Positions 44,090 to 52,276 of a stretch of DNA of 64,000 bases are shown piece by piece. The notes beneath the pieces are model-generated. The model worked only from the letters and a program-made list of their open reading frames with translations. It ran no database searches and was not told the origin of the DNA. Numbering within the stretch: the stretch's first letter is position 1; every line of letters starts with the position of its first letter. The position numbers and the translations under genes are program-made. The DNA comes from Telluribacter humicola. Lineage in GTDB: Bacteria > Bacteroidota > Bacteroidia > Cytophagales > Spirosomataceae. The stretch is from positions 1 to 64,000 of the forward strand of contig NZ_JAFIQT010000012.1 of the NCBI RefSeq assembly GCF_017355935.1, in the 5' to 3' direction.

Positions 44090-47000
44090 TAGTATCGGGC
44101 TTTAGCTAATTGCACAATTTTTCCAATCAACTCATCGGCTTGGTCGAATGTGAGGTGAGCCGACAGCTCATCGTCCAGTTGCCAAACCCAGTCATCAAGG
44201 GCAAAACGAAGTTGGTTGACAATTTCCGACCGGTTCACCCAATCGACCACTACGCATTCATCCTGCACTAAATTGGATAGCAACACCTCTTCGGCACGCA
44301 CTGACCATTCTCCCGCTGCTTCGGCATCTAGAACCGAAGTGGCCCCATTTTCCCCCTTGTTTCCTAAACTATCCCGCAGTATTCCGTAGATAGCAGTAGC
44401 GGTAGGACGGTTGCGCACAGTCGGAGGCAGGTTGTCAACGGGACGGTTGATCACTTGATCGCGGATGGAAATCATGGACTTCAATAGCTCGGTTTCGCTG
44501 ATGCGCTCCTCCCGGTATAGCATTAAGGTCTCACGAATCATTTCAGAGAAACGGCGGTAGAAGGCCGGGTCTTCCCCCATCCGCTCGGTGAGCGTACGAT
44601 CGGTGCGGGCGGCGATGGCATGCGCCCGCGAAGCCGTCCCCTCGATACGGGCAACTTCTTCCTCGAACCGTTCACGGTCGAATATGTTAACCTGTTCGGT
44701 CAGTTGTACAATCTCGTCGGACACGACGTGCGTATCGATGAGCTTCTGTATTTGGGGTTCGTACTGACCGTAATCAATTTCCAGGGCGTAGATATTGATT
44801 ACTGCTCGCCGTAGGTTCTGAAAGAAAATAAGATCGTCCCGGTAGCGAAGTTGCTTGGGCTCTGGGATAGTTGTTACAAATTCGTGGTTGGAGAAAGCCA
44901 TTTTTAACAGGCGACTAAATGCCGACAGCCGCTCGAAGAAGATTTCCCGCACAGCCTCATCAGCCAAGATGTTCTGGTAGGCAGGCAAGTCGTGTCGGTT
45001 AGTGACTCTCTTAAACACATCCCAGACTTCCGAATGAACCTGGGGCAAGCGGGCCAGTTCCCTACGCATATCTGATACCGTGCCTTCCAGGTCAGCTGTC
45101 TCGAAGTCCTCGAAGTGGTCGGCGTAAATTTCCAGCACCCTGGCGAGTTCGGCGATAACGCCATCGTAGTCGATGATGTAGCCGAAGTCCTTGCCGGGTG
45201 CTTTTCGGTTTACCCTGGTAATAGCCTGGAAAAGCGTGTGTTCATGCAGCTTGGCGCAGAGGTACAGCACCACGTTAATCGGGTTATCGAATCCCGTCAG
45301 CAGCTTGTTGACCACGATGATGACATCGGGGGCAGTGTCGCTCTGCTTGAACAACTGGCGCAGGGTTTCGTCGTATTGTTTGGGACTGCCGAAGCGATCC
45401 ATCATATGGTTCCAGAACGTCTGTACTTCACTGCTGGTCTGGCCGTAGGCGTCTTCGTTCCCCTCCCGGTCGTCGGGTGGCGAAATTAGCACCTCAGTGG
45501 TAATCAGTCCGATTTCATCCATAAAACGCTTGAAGCGTACCGCCGCCTTTTTGCCGGGTGCCACCAATTGGCCCTTGAATCCGGTACCTTTCCAGGTGTT
45601 GGCAAAATGGGTGCTGATGTCCCAGGCCTTGGCGTAGATGATTTGCTCACCCTGGGTCAGCGTGTCCCGGCGGCTGAACTTCTTTTTCAAGTCAGCGCGC
45701 TGGTAGTCGTTCAGCGGTTCGGCGATGCGGTTGAAATAGTTGTCGATGGGCCGCTCGTTGACCTCGAACAACGGGGCGCGCCCCTCGAAGAGCAGCGGCA
45801 CCACCGCACCGTCCTCCACGGCGTCTCTCACGGTGTAGGTGTCGATAATGCCGCCGAACCTATTGGCGGTGTTCTTCTCACGGCGCATCAGGGGCGTACC
45901 CGTGAAGCCGATGAAACAGGCCGTAGGGAACACCTGCTGCATCTTGACGTTGAGGGTACCGTACTGGGTGCGGTGGGCCTCGTCGATCAGCACGAAAACG
46001 TTTGGGCGGGTGATAGGGTGCTGCAACCCTTTGATGGCCGCGTCGAACTTGTGGACCAGTGTGGCCAGCACGGCGTCGCTATCATCTTCCAGGTACTCGA
46101 CCAGCCGTCGCCCCGTGGTAGCCTGCACTACTTCGCGCCCGCAACGCTTAAAAGTCTGGTAAATCTGGTCGTCCAATTCGACGCGGTCGGTGACCAGGAC
46201 GATCTTAGGGTTCAGGATCTTGTCGTCGGTGGCCAGCAACTGCGCCAGCATCACCATCGTGTACGACTTGCCGCTTCCCTGGGTGTGCCAGATTACACCA
46301 CCCTGGCGTCGGCCTGTGATGTCGGGTTCGCGCCGGACCCGTTCCAGGGTACGCCTTACACCGAAGTATTGCTGGTAGCGGGCCACGATCTTTTCTCCGG
46401 CATCGAAAACGATGAAATTATAAAGAATATCCAGCAGCCGGGCGGGACGACAGAGGGCGTACAGAAGTTCATCCTGCGGGGTCACTGTCCAGGTGGCCGT
46501 ACCACTTATTGGTTCCTGTTGATCGCGGCGGTCAGGGTTGGTACGCAATGCCTGTCCAAAGGTGCGGTCGTTGCGGCTCCTGTCCTTTACCGTTTGCAGC
46601 GGGAGGGCATTTTCGTCGTTCTCCCGTTCCCGCCAGAGCTGCCAGAACTCCTCTTTGGTTTGGTTGGTGGCGTAACGCCCCTCGCTGCCGCAGATGGCCA
46701 TCAGTAGCTGGCTAAGGATGTATAAAGGCCGGATGCCGTCGTTCTGCTGATTGCGGAGGTGTTGGCTGATGGCCTGCGACAGGGGCTTATCCATATCGGG
46801 CCTTTTGCACTCGATCACTACCAGCGGAATGCCGTTGACATACAACACGATATCGGGACGGTAGGAATAGTCGCGGCCCGCTGATTGAGCGTGACCTGTA
46901 CGCGACACCCTCAGTTCCTCTGTCACATGCAAGACGTTCCGTTCCGGGTTTTCCCAGTCGATATAGTGGAGCGAAAAACTCTTTTTATCTGGCCCGATCT

Positions 47001-47343
47001 GCTCTTCGAAGCTCTTACCGAGGGTAAGCAGGTCGAAGACGTAGCGGTTGGCTTCCAGGTACCCTTGTTGCACGGGGTAGTCGAGTAGGGCGTAGATGGC
47101 GTTGGTCAGGCTTACTTCCGAAAAGGTGTATTCCTCGCCCTTCAGCGAAAAGCTATTCAACTTCCGCAGTTGGTCGCGCAGCACTGGTTCCAGTACCACC
47201 TGGCCCGAATGCCTGGTGACGGGGTCGTTCCCACGCAGCCGCGTGGCTTCCTCGGGGGACAGGTAGGTGTAGCCCATCGCCTGCAAAAGTAGCAGGGCGG
47301 GAACCTGGCTGGCGTCGTTTTCGCGGAAGGATGGGTTGGTCAT
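44089..47343 (-). CDS. hsdR: Type I restriction enzyme, HsdR subunit
   Basis: 1084 residues from the ATG at 47343 (an earlier in-frame ATG at 47385 lacks family similarity). N-terminal nuclease domain with the PD-(D/E)xK core DIVLYVNGIPLVVIECKRP; helicase-translocase with Walker A TQGSGKSYT and DEAH box VLIDEAHRTQ; C-terminal helical part. With HsdM and HsdS it cleaves DNA away from unmethylated sites after ATP-driven translocation. It is separated from hsdS by about 4.9 kb of cargo, and by 180 bp containing a probable antisense RNA. Confidence 0.95.
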   Translation of the reverse strand: MTNPSFRENDASQVPALLLLQAMGYTYLSPEEATRLRGNDPVTRHSGQVVLEPVLRDQLRKLNSFSLKGEEYTFSEVSLTNAIYALLDYPVQQGYLEANRYVFDLLTLGKSFEEQIGPDKKSFSLHYIDWENPERNVLHVTEELRVSRTGHAQSAGRDYSYRPDIVLYVNGIPLVVIECKRPDMDKPLSQAISQHLRNQQNDGIRPLYILSQLLMAICGSEGRYATNQTKEEFWQLWRERENDENALPLQTVKDRSRNDRTFGQALRTNPDRRDQQEPISGTATWTVTPQDELLYALCRPARLLDILYNFIVFDAGEKIVARYQQYFGVRRTLERVRREPDITGRRQGGVIWHTQGSGKSYTMVMLAQLLATDDKILNPKIVLVTDRVELDDQIYQTFKRCGREVVQATTGRRLVEYLEDDSDAVLATLVHKFDAAIKGLQHPITRPNVFVLIDEAHRTQYGTLNVKMQQVFPTACFIGFTGTPLMRREKNTANRFGGIIDTYTVRDAVEDGAVVPLLFEGRAPLFEVNERPIDNYFNRIAEPLNDYQRADLKKKFSRRDTLTQGEQIIYAKAWDISTHFANTWKGTGFKGQLVAPGKKAAVRFKRFMDEIGLITTEVLISPPDDREGNEDAYGQTSSEVQTFWNHMMDRFGSPKQYDETLRQLFKQSDTAPDVIIVVNKLLTGFDNPINVVLYLCAKLHEHTLFQAITRVNRKAPGKDFGYIIDYDGVIAELARVLEIYADHFEDFETADLEGTVSDMRRELARLPQVHSEVWDVFKRVTNRHDLPAYQNILADEAVREIFFERLSAFSRLLKMAFSNHEFVTTIPEPKQLRYRDDLIFFQNLRRAVINIYALEIDYGQYEPQIQKLIDTHVVSDEIVQLTEQVNIFDRERFEEEVARIEGTASRAHAIAARTDRTLTERMGEDPAFYRRFSEMIRETLMLYREERISETELLKSMISIRDQVINRPVDNLPPTVRNRPTATAIYGILRDSLGNKGENGATSVLDAEAAGEWSVRAEEVLLSNLVQDECVVVDWVNRSEIVNQLRFALDDWVWQLDDELSAHLTFDQADELIGKIVQLAKARY

Positions 47344-47441
47344 AGCGGTAATTTCTCTTGTCCTGGAATTATCAAAAATTCGCAAAAATGCATTCAGACA
47401 TCAGGATAACTGTTTGATAAACAGATTTTTAAAAAAAATGC

Positions 47442-47472
47442 TTGAAATATCAAGCAAAACATGTTACTTTTG
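47442..47472 (+). promoter_or_regulatory. Bacteroidetes-type promoter of an antisense RNA
   Basis: TTG at 47442-47444, then a 20-nt spacer and TACTTTTG at 47465-47472, matching the Bacteroidetes sigma consensus TTG-N19/20-TAnnTTTG. Transcription would begin around 47478. The -33 region overlaps a small hairpin CTTGA-aata-TCAAG (47441-47454). Confidence 0.7.
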
Positions 47473-47477
47473 CAAAG

Positions 47478-47575
47478 TCATCTCCCAAAGGGCGAAGGAC
47501 TTGGTCAGTGGTTTATCCACGCAATCGCAATACCGAAAGTTGCGTACCGCACCCCGAGTGCGGTTTTATTTTTTA
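47478..47575 (+). ncRNA. Putative structured small RNA, about 95 nt, in the defence operon
   Basis: A consensus promoter at 47442-47472 and a Rho-independent terminator (CCGCAC-cccga-GTGCGG-TTTTATTTTTT, 47547-47575) bound a short non-coding stretch on the strand opposite to hsdR and the cargo. Three internal helices can be drawn: AAGTC/GACTT (about 47476-47502), GTGG/CCAC (47509-47520) and CGCAA/TTGCG (about 47520-47544). No ORF of any length is present. The 3' end overlaps the last codons of the gene at 47566 in antisense. Its role is unknown: antisense control of hsdR, attenuation, or a functional RNA of the system. Confidence 0.6.
47547..47575 (+). terminator. Rho-independent terminator of the small RNA
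   Basis: Stem CCGCAC (47547-47552) / GTGCGG (47558-47563), loop CCCGA, followed by TTTTATTTTTTA. Confidence 0.85.
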
Positions 47576-48123
47576 AGCCCATCCCGATACTGCTGATGGC
47601 GCTTCCGATGGAAGATCTTCTCATGCTTATCTACACAAAAAGCGGTCACCAAAAGCAGATCAGGGGCAATTGGCTTTAATATTACCAGGTAGTCGCGCCG
47701 CTCATACCAATAATACTGTTTGAGGGTGCCATCCCCTTCAGTGTGTTCGTAATACCAAACCAGCGGATCTTCCGAATGCCTGAGTATAGTCTTGATCCAA
47801 TGCAGTCGGCAGGCCCGAGGGAGATCGAATTCCCGGCGTTGCTTCATTTTACTCTCCCGCGTTATCAAATGCACAAAAGCATCGGGGTAGTTGAGATAGC
47901 CATACACCCTGGAACGGTTCAAATTGACTTTCACGCGCTTTCCTTTGAAATGAAAGGTGGTTTTTTCCCATTCCTGCTTAAAATAATCGTAAAGATCCTT
48001 TACGCATTCCTCCTCCGGAAGGTCCCAAACCCATTCCGCTTCTTCCAAGTCGTCCAGCTCGTCTGGCTCATCGTATAGTCTGCCCATATCAGTCATTTGA
48101 ACTTTGTTTGGGCTGATGGTCAA
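47566..48123 (-). CDS. Hypothetical protein, possible RelE/barnase-type nuclease fold
   Basis: 185 residues, not firmly recognised. An acidic N-terminus (DEPDELDDLEEAEWVWDLPEE) precedes a basic region with RAxRLHWIKTIL, a YYWYERRDYLVILKPI strand pair and LLLVTAFCVDKHEKIFHRKRHQQY. This pattern of strand-TAF/TAY plus terminal basic residues recalls PBECR/RelE-like phage nuclease families. It overlaps the DUF3800 gene by 35 bp (translational coupling). It could be a toxin-like effector or accessory nuclease of the CBASS cargo. Confidence 0.5.
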   Translation of the reverse strand: MTISPNKVQMTDMGRLYDEPDELDDLEEAEWVWDLPEEECVKDLYDYFKQEWEKTTFHFKGKRVKVNLNRSRVYGYLNYPDAFVHLITRESKMKQRREFDLPRACRLHWIKTILRHSEDPLVWYYEHTEGDGTLKQYYWYERRDYLVILKPIAPDLLLVTAFCVDKHEKIFHRKRHQQYRDGLKK

Positions 48124-48805
48124 AAATATTGAATTTCTGCTCCCATGGTTCGGTACCTAAGTGCAGAAAATAGCCCGAAAGCCGCTCTATTTGTTGGATT
48201 AGGGCTACTTTGGCGGTATTAGCCCCCGGTTTCTCATGATTTCCAAGGGCTTTGTAAGCGATGGCTCCAATAAACAGATCCGTCAATTCGAGCAGCGGGC
48301 TATCGTGGGAGCGCAGGTGTTGGAAAGTCTCAAAAGGAGAGTTGCCTTGGTGGTGATTGTGAAAAACTTCCCGAATCTTACGCAACTTCTCCCGGCCCCT
48401 GGTATCCTTTACATCCAGAAAAACCCGGTAGCAACAATCCTGATCATGATTGGGACGTAGCAGGAAATAGACCAGCTTGTAATAGAAGTTATCGTGTGAA
48501 CCGCCGTTGAATTGGTCGTGGTCCAGCTTGTCTTTGTATTTTACCAGAACACACCGAAACCAAAGAGGATTGGCAAAGAAATAGGCAATCAACTCAGCGT
48601 ATAGCGCTTGCCTTGAGGCCGACACCTTCGACCATTTAATCTCAGCGGGCGTGTGATGACGGAGTTTGATGGCTTCCAGATCTTCCCGAATTCGGTCGTA
48701 CTGCTCCTCTTCGACTTTTATATAGCCGATCACCATGACCGGAGAATGGTCGTTTTCCAGGTGGTGACTCTCGTCGCAATAGATTTGGTAGCGCTTGATG
48801 TTCAT
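48089..48805 (-). CDS. DUF3800 protein
   Basis: 238 residues beginning YQIYCDESHHLENDHSP, the CDES signature of DUF3800, a family with a predicted RNase H-like fold. Additional acidic residues (FLDVKDT and LLELTDLFIGAI) fit its catalytic set. The family is frequent in defence islands. Here it is 4 bp downstream of a CD-NTase gene, so it belongs to the same transcription unit. Confidence 0.8.
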   Translation of the reverse strand: MNIKRYQIYCDESHHLENDHSPVMVIGYIKVEEEQYDRIREDLEAIKLRHHTPAEIKWSKVSASRQALYAELIAYFFANPLWFRCVLVKYKDKLDHDQFNGGSHDNFYYKLVYFLLRPNHDQDCCYRVFLDVKDTRGREKLRKIREVFHNHHQGNSPFETFQHLRSHDSPLLELTDLFIGAIAYKALGNHEKPGANTAKVALIQQIERLSGYFLHLGTEPWEQKFNIFDHQPKQSSND

Positions 48806-48808
48806 GGT

Positions 48809-49687
48809 TTAATTTGACTTTTCAAAATAACGTCCCAGGTAACTTCTCCAGATGGTGGAAGCCCGCTCTACACTTCGCATTTTCACAGCACTCTCTGCAT
48901 CCGTAATAAAAAGCTTGATTTGTTGCATGAAGTACGCTCTATCAGACACCGAGAATTTATGCAACAATTCATCCTTTGGAAGAACAGGCATTTTGCATGA
49001 CCACTCTCTAGACAGTTTCCTGCTAATCCCCTTTAAAATATGTAACAGTGCTTGGTCGTCTCTGAGCATGGGCCTGTAGAACGTTCCCGCCATTGTGGTC
49101 AGGGCTACACCCTGGGGAACTCTTCTGTCGTCTGCAATATGATGGCACCAAGCCTTTAAATATCGAACAAGTCGAACCAATTGCTCTTTATCGTTTCCCC
49201 CTTTCTCGTTGAACCAGTCTTCAAATTCCCTCGGATCGCTCTTCACCCATCCATTCTTGGTGGCTAAGAATGATTTACCCCTACCACGCGAACTTTCCAG
49301 ATAATAGATGGGAAGGTCAATATGAAATTTGCCTGCGTAGGGGATTCTGATACATTTTTTCTTGTGTTCAGGCTGAGTCCGGCTTTGATGCCCATTAACG
49401 AAAATGGTATGCATGGCGGCCATTAGACTCCTTGGTAGTATATCTGGCTTGGGATAGAAATAAACCCCTATATCAATATCGCTCTCCTCCCCGTATTTGC
49501 GAATCAGAGTGCCTAGCTGCTTTGAACCTTGTACCTTGAAGCGCTTGAAAGGATACCTCTTCTCCGCGCATAGCTTCTTAATGTGCTGGCGAACGGATTT
49601 ATTGGCACTTCCAAGTTTCTTCTTCACCGTTGGTGAAATGTTCAGTGCTTCGTTGAACTCCAAAAACAGCTTATGACAATCGGCCAT
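48809..49687 (-). CDS. CBASS CD-NTase (cGAS/DncV-like), second copy
   Basis: 292 residues from ATG at 49687; the longer frame to 49762 would overlap the upstream gene and lacks similarity. Nucleotidyltransferase core with QGSKQLGT (G54, S55), D70 and D72 in SDIDIGVYF, and D124 in FHIDLPIYY; helical C-lobe with VPQGVALTTM. All catalytic acids are present, so it should be able to make a cyclic oligonucleotide. It is clearly paralogous to the CD-NTase at 50122 but ends soon after the helical domain (GRYFEKSN) with no flexible tail. Start overlaps the E2-like gene by 17 bp. Confidence 0.85.
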   Translation of the reverse strand: MADCHKLFLEFNEALNISPTVKKKLGSANKSVRQHIKKLCAEKRYPFKRFKVQGSKQLGTLIRKYGEESDIDIGVYFYPKPDILPRSLMAAMHTIFVNGHQSRTQPEHKKKCIRIPYAGKFHIDLPIYYLESSRGRGKSFLATKNGWVKSDPREFEDWFNEKGGNDKEQLVRLVRYLKAWCHHIADDRRVPQGVALTTMAGTFYRPMLRDDQALLHILKGISRKLSREWSCKMPVLPKDELLHKFSVSDRAYFMQQIKLFITDAESAVKMRSVERASTIWRSYLGRYFEKSN

Positions 49688-50132
49688 CTGATTCTGATTT
49701 TTCCTGGTCTTCGTGGGAGGCACTTTTTCCAAGCCACACACCATATAACTTGTACAGTTCATAAAACACCAGCCATTCCGCAGTCCAGGGAAGCATCGTG
49801 TCCTTCATGTGAAAATGGTCTTTCCAGGGAGTCTCCTTTGGATAGTAAAGGCATAGATTTCCTTCTTTGTAAATATGAATCAGAGCCGAGGGGATAATTT
49901 CGGGCTCCTCAATATACATGGCAGGCTTACCCCAAACGGAATATTCAAGCCTAAGCCGATATATGGGAGAGTCATCGGTTGGCTTCATTTGGCCAAAGCA
50001 TACCAACTTCGTGGTTCGTAAATTGACCTCATTACACTTCATACAGGGAAACCGACTTTCTATCATACCCTTTTCCACGGTCAGCTTACGCCAGCCGGAG
50101 ACCCTTATTCCCTTTAATGTTTTAGTTCCCAT
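49671..50132 (-). CDS. CBASS E2-like conjugating protein (short type II)
   Basis: 153 residues with the pattern HIYKEGNLCLYYPKETPW and LPWTAEWLVFYELYKLYGVWLG, typical of E2-only proteins of short type II CBASS. C94 in NLCLYY is the predicted active-site cysteine. In such systems an E2-like protein joins the CD-NTase C-terminus to a target, priming its activity; no E1 or JAB peptidase is encoded here. Overlaps the upstream CD-NTase gene by 11 bp and the downstream one by 17 bp. The N-terminus carries an additional cysteine pair (C30, C33). Confidence 0.8.
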   Translation of the reverse strand: MGTKTLKGIRVSGWRKLTVEKGMIESRFPCMKCNEVNLRTTKLVCFGQMKPTDDSPIYRLRLEYSVWGKPAMYIEEPEIIPSALIHIYKEGNLCLYYPKETPWKDHFHMKDTMLPWTAEWLVFYELYKLYGVWLGKSASHEDQEKSESDGRLS

Positions 50133-51144
50133 AAAATTTATGATCGAGATTCTTGGTTGAACCGATTGAGGAACTGGTAATTACACCCGTTTTGGATGTA
50201 TATGCCGCACCCGATGTGATAAGGGCGGCTTTCTCCCACAGTGCTTTTTCCCGCGCTTCAACATCGGCATCTTCTCCTACGGGAAAGCGATTGCCTAAAT
50301 GCTTTCGCCACAGTTTACTGGCTTTCAATTGATTGGGTTCATCTAACGCTCTATTTGCATCGTCAATAAAGGAGTCCAGCTCAGCCAGGAATGCACTGCT
50401 CTGAATGTCGTTGAAGTCGGCCAGAAGATCGTCAAATGGCGTGACGGGCATCAGGCATTCAAAGCGCTGCAGGCGATCCCGAATGGCTCTCAACGTCTCA
50501 TACATAGCCTTGTCGTTTCGAATATTCAGAACACGGTGGCTTGTGCAAAGCACCGTCAACGCAACCCCCTTCGGCATTTTCAATGATTTACTCTTGTAAT
50601 CTGCCCATGCTTTCAAGTACCTGATCAGGCTGACCACTTGCTGCTCACCTTTCTTTTCTTGCTGGTACCACTCCCAAAATTTCTTAGGATCACTTTTGTC
50701 CCAACCTACATTTTTTACGGCCAGGTAAGGCGACTCGTCGCCTAGGGAAGAGTCACGGTAATATACGGGCAGGTCGATATGGTAATCTCCCTTGTAGATC
50801 ACCCGGATGCATTTGTCACGGTGTTTGGGCGGAGTGTCTGTGGCGTCTTTAACCGCATCCAGCACCCACTGCTGCATGGTCGTGGCATTTTCCGTAGGTT
50901 TAGGAAAGAAATAGACTCCATCATCCATGTCGCACGTGTCCTCTTCTGTCCTGATGACGGTTCGCATTTTGCTCGAACCCTGAATGTAAAACCTTGGCTT
51001 ATATTCAGGATGGTGGGCCGCGAAGTGCTTTCTGATCAGTTTACGCCCCTCTTCACGGGAGGTCCGCATTCGGCCTTCCTTCGTTGAGGTGAGTTTCAGT
51101 TCATCATCGTTGAACGAGGTAAATAGTGTGTGGCAGTTGGCCAT
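50122..51144 (-). CDS. CBASS CD-NTase (cGAS/DncV-like), first copy
   Basis: 340 residues. Catalytic core IQGSSKM (G56, S57), D72 and D74 in CDMDDGVYFF and D124 in YHIDLPVYY, all intact. The C-terminus continues past the helical domain with a Ser/Thr-rich flexible tail ending HKFYGN; such tails are what E2-type proteins conjugate through, normally at a terminal Gly or Ala residue. It lies 13 bp after the patatin gene. Its product is probably a cyclic dinucleotide such as 3'3'-cGAMP, as known for DncV-type enzymes partnered with patatin effectors; this is inference. Confidence 0.9.
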   Translation of the reverse strand: MANCHTLFTSFNDDELKLTSTKEGRMRTSREEGRKLIRKHFAAHHPEYKPRFYIQGSSKMRTVIRTEEDTCDMDDGVYFFPKPTENATTMQQWVLDAVKDATDTPPKHRDKCIRVIYKGDYHIDLPVYYRDSSLGDESPYLAVKNVGWDKSDPKKFWEWYQQEKKGEQQVVSLIRYLKAWADYKSKSLKMPKGVALTVLCTSHRVLNIRNDKAMYETLRAIRDRLQRFECLMPVTPFDDLLADFNDIQSSAFLAELDSFIDDANRALDEPNQLKASKLWRKHLGNRFPVGEDADVEAREKALWEKAALITSGAAYTSKTGVITSSSIGSTKNLDHKFYGN

Positions 51145-51156
51145 GATTATTGTTAT

Positions 51157-52260
51157 TTAGAGTGAAAATGAAGGTGTGTACGGAGCGCTTTTGCGCTCAA
51201 AATAAGAACTGACGATGCGAGAGCCTTCGCGGGTGTATAGTTCGCTACCCTGCTCATCTAATGCTTTTAGCTTTCTTTCGACTGTCGTGTCTAGCCCGAC
51301 CCTGGTTTTTCCGTCGAAGCTTACCTGAAGCCTGTCGTATTGAAAATTATTTTGCTGAGCGTGACCCAAACCGCCACTCAGTATTTTCAAGGTATTGTTA
51401 ACTATTTCGGAGTTACCCTGCATCATCATCTCGATCAGGGGCATTCCCGACAGCGGGTTTAGCCAGTACGATGCCGCACCCCACGCTCTTTTGATTTTCA
51501 AAGGGTAGTGAGCGTAAGGCTCTTTAAAATTCTCCGAACCCGTCCCTATCGAGAGGAGCTTTATCTGCGGAAGCTCTATCCCGATGCTTAGGGCTTCCGT
51601 CAGGCCAATCAACGCGGGATTGTTTGCGAAAACGCCACCATCTACCAAATTGGTCATCGTAGAGTTCCGGCCCGTGATAACGTCAGAATAAGAAAAGGTT
51701 TGGGCAGAAAAATAGGTAGGAGCGGCGCTGGTCGCTAATGCTACGCTGTAAGCTGGTACCTGGTAATCGCGAGTCAATTCCGGGTGGTGCGATGTTTTAA
51801 AGACAACTGGTTTTCCCTGAGCGGCCGAATAAGCGGGAACAACTAATCGTGTTTTGGCGTGACCGAGTCGGGTGACGCCGTCGGAAGAGTAGGGAGCGAA
51901 AGCTTCTTCAAGCACTTCTACTAAACCTTTGTTTGAGTGCTTCGCGTGGGTAAGCATTCTTATCCCACGCATTAGGTTGAAAACGATGTTGGATTGTCCG
52001 AATATTCGCTGAGCATTCTTACGGTATAGGTCGAGAATGTCGCTCGCCGGCATTCCCAAGGCAAGTCCGATGGCGATAATTCCGCCTGTGGAAGTTCCAC
52101 AAATGAGATCAAAGTAGTCACACATGCGGACCTGCTCTCCTTTTTGCTTACCCACCTGAGATTCTAACTCACAGAGAAAGCGAGCGGGAATGATGCCCCG
52201 TATCCCGCCGCCATCTATGGACAGGATGCGAAATGGTTTTTGCTCGTTTTCTTCTGCCAT
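51157..52260 (-). CDS. capV: Patatin-like phospholipase, CBASS effector
   Basis: 367 residues from ATG at 52260 (MAEENEQKPFR), 16 bp past the hsdS stop; an earlier ATG at 52299 would overlap hsdS. Oxyanion-hole motif DGGGIRG, nucleophile motif GTSTGG and catalytic aspartate in DGGVFANNPA are all present. In CBASS this enzyme is activated by the CD-NTase product and degrades the inner membrane, killing the infected cell. Adjacent CD-NTase genes support this role. Confidence 0.9.
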   Translation of the reverse strand: MAEENEQKPFRILSIDGGGIRGIIPARFLCELESQVGKQKGEQVRMCDYFDLICGTSTGGIIAIGLALGMPASDILDLYRKNAQRIFGQSNIVFNLMRGIRMLTHAKHSNKGLVEVLEEAFAPYSSDGVTRLGHAKTRLVVPAYSAAQGKPVVFKTSHHPELTRDYQVPAYSVALATSAAPTYFSAQTFSYSDVITGRNSTMTNLVDGGVFANNPALIGLTEALSIGIELPQIKLLSIGTGSENFKEPYAHYPLKIKRAWGAASYWLNPLSGMPLIEMMMQGNSEIVNNTLKILSGGLGHAQQNNFQYDRLQVSFDGKTRVGLDTTVERKLKALDEQGSELYTREGSRIVSSYFERKSAPYTPSFSL

Positions 52261-52276
52261 ATACTCTTTGTTACTT

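Noticed and set aside
45568-46707. 379-codon open frame on the + strand within hsdR
   Set aside because: Antisense shadow of the GC-rich hsdR gene, no recognisable family features; the opposite strand has all HsdR motifs.
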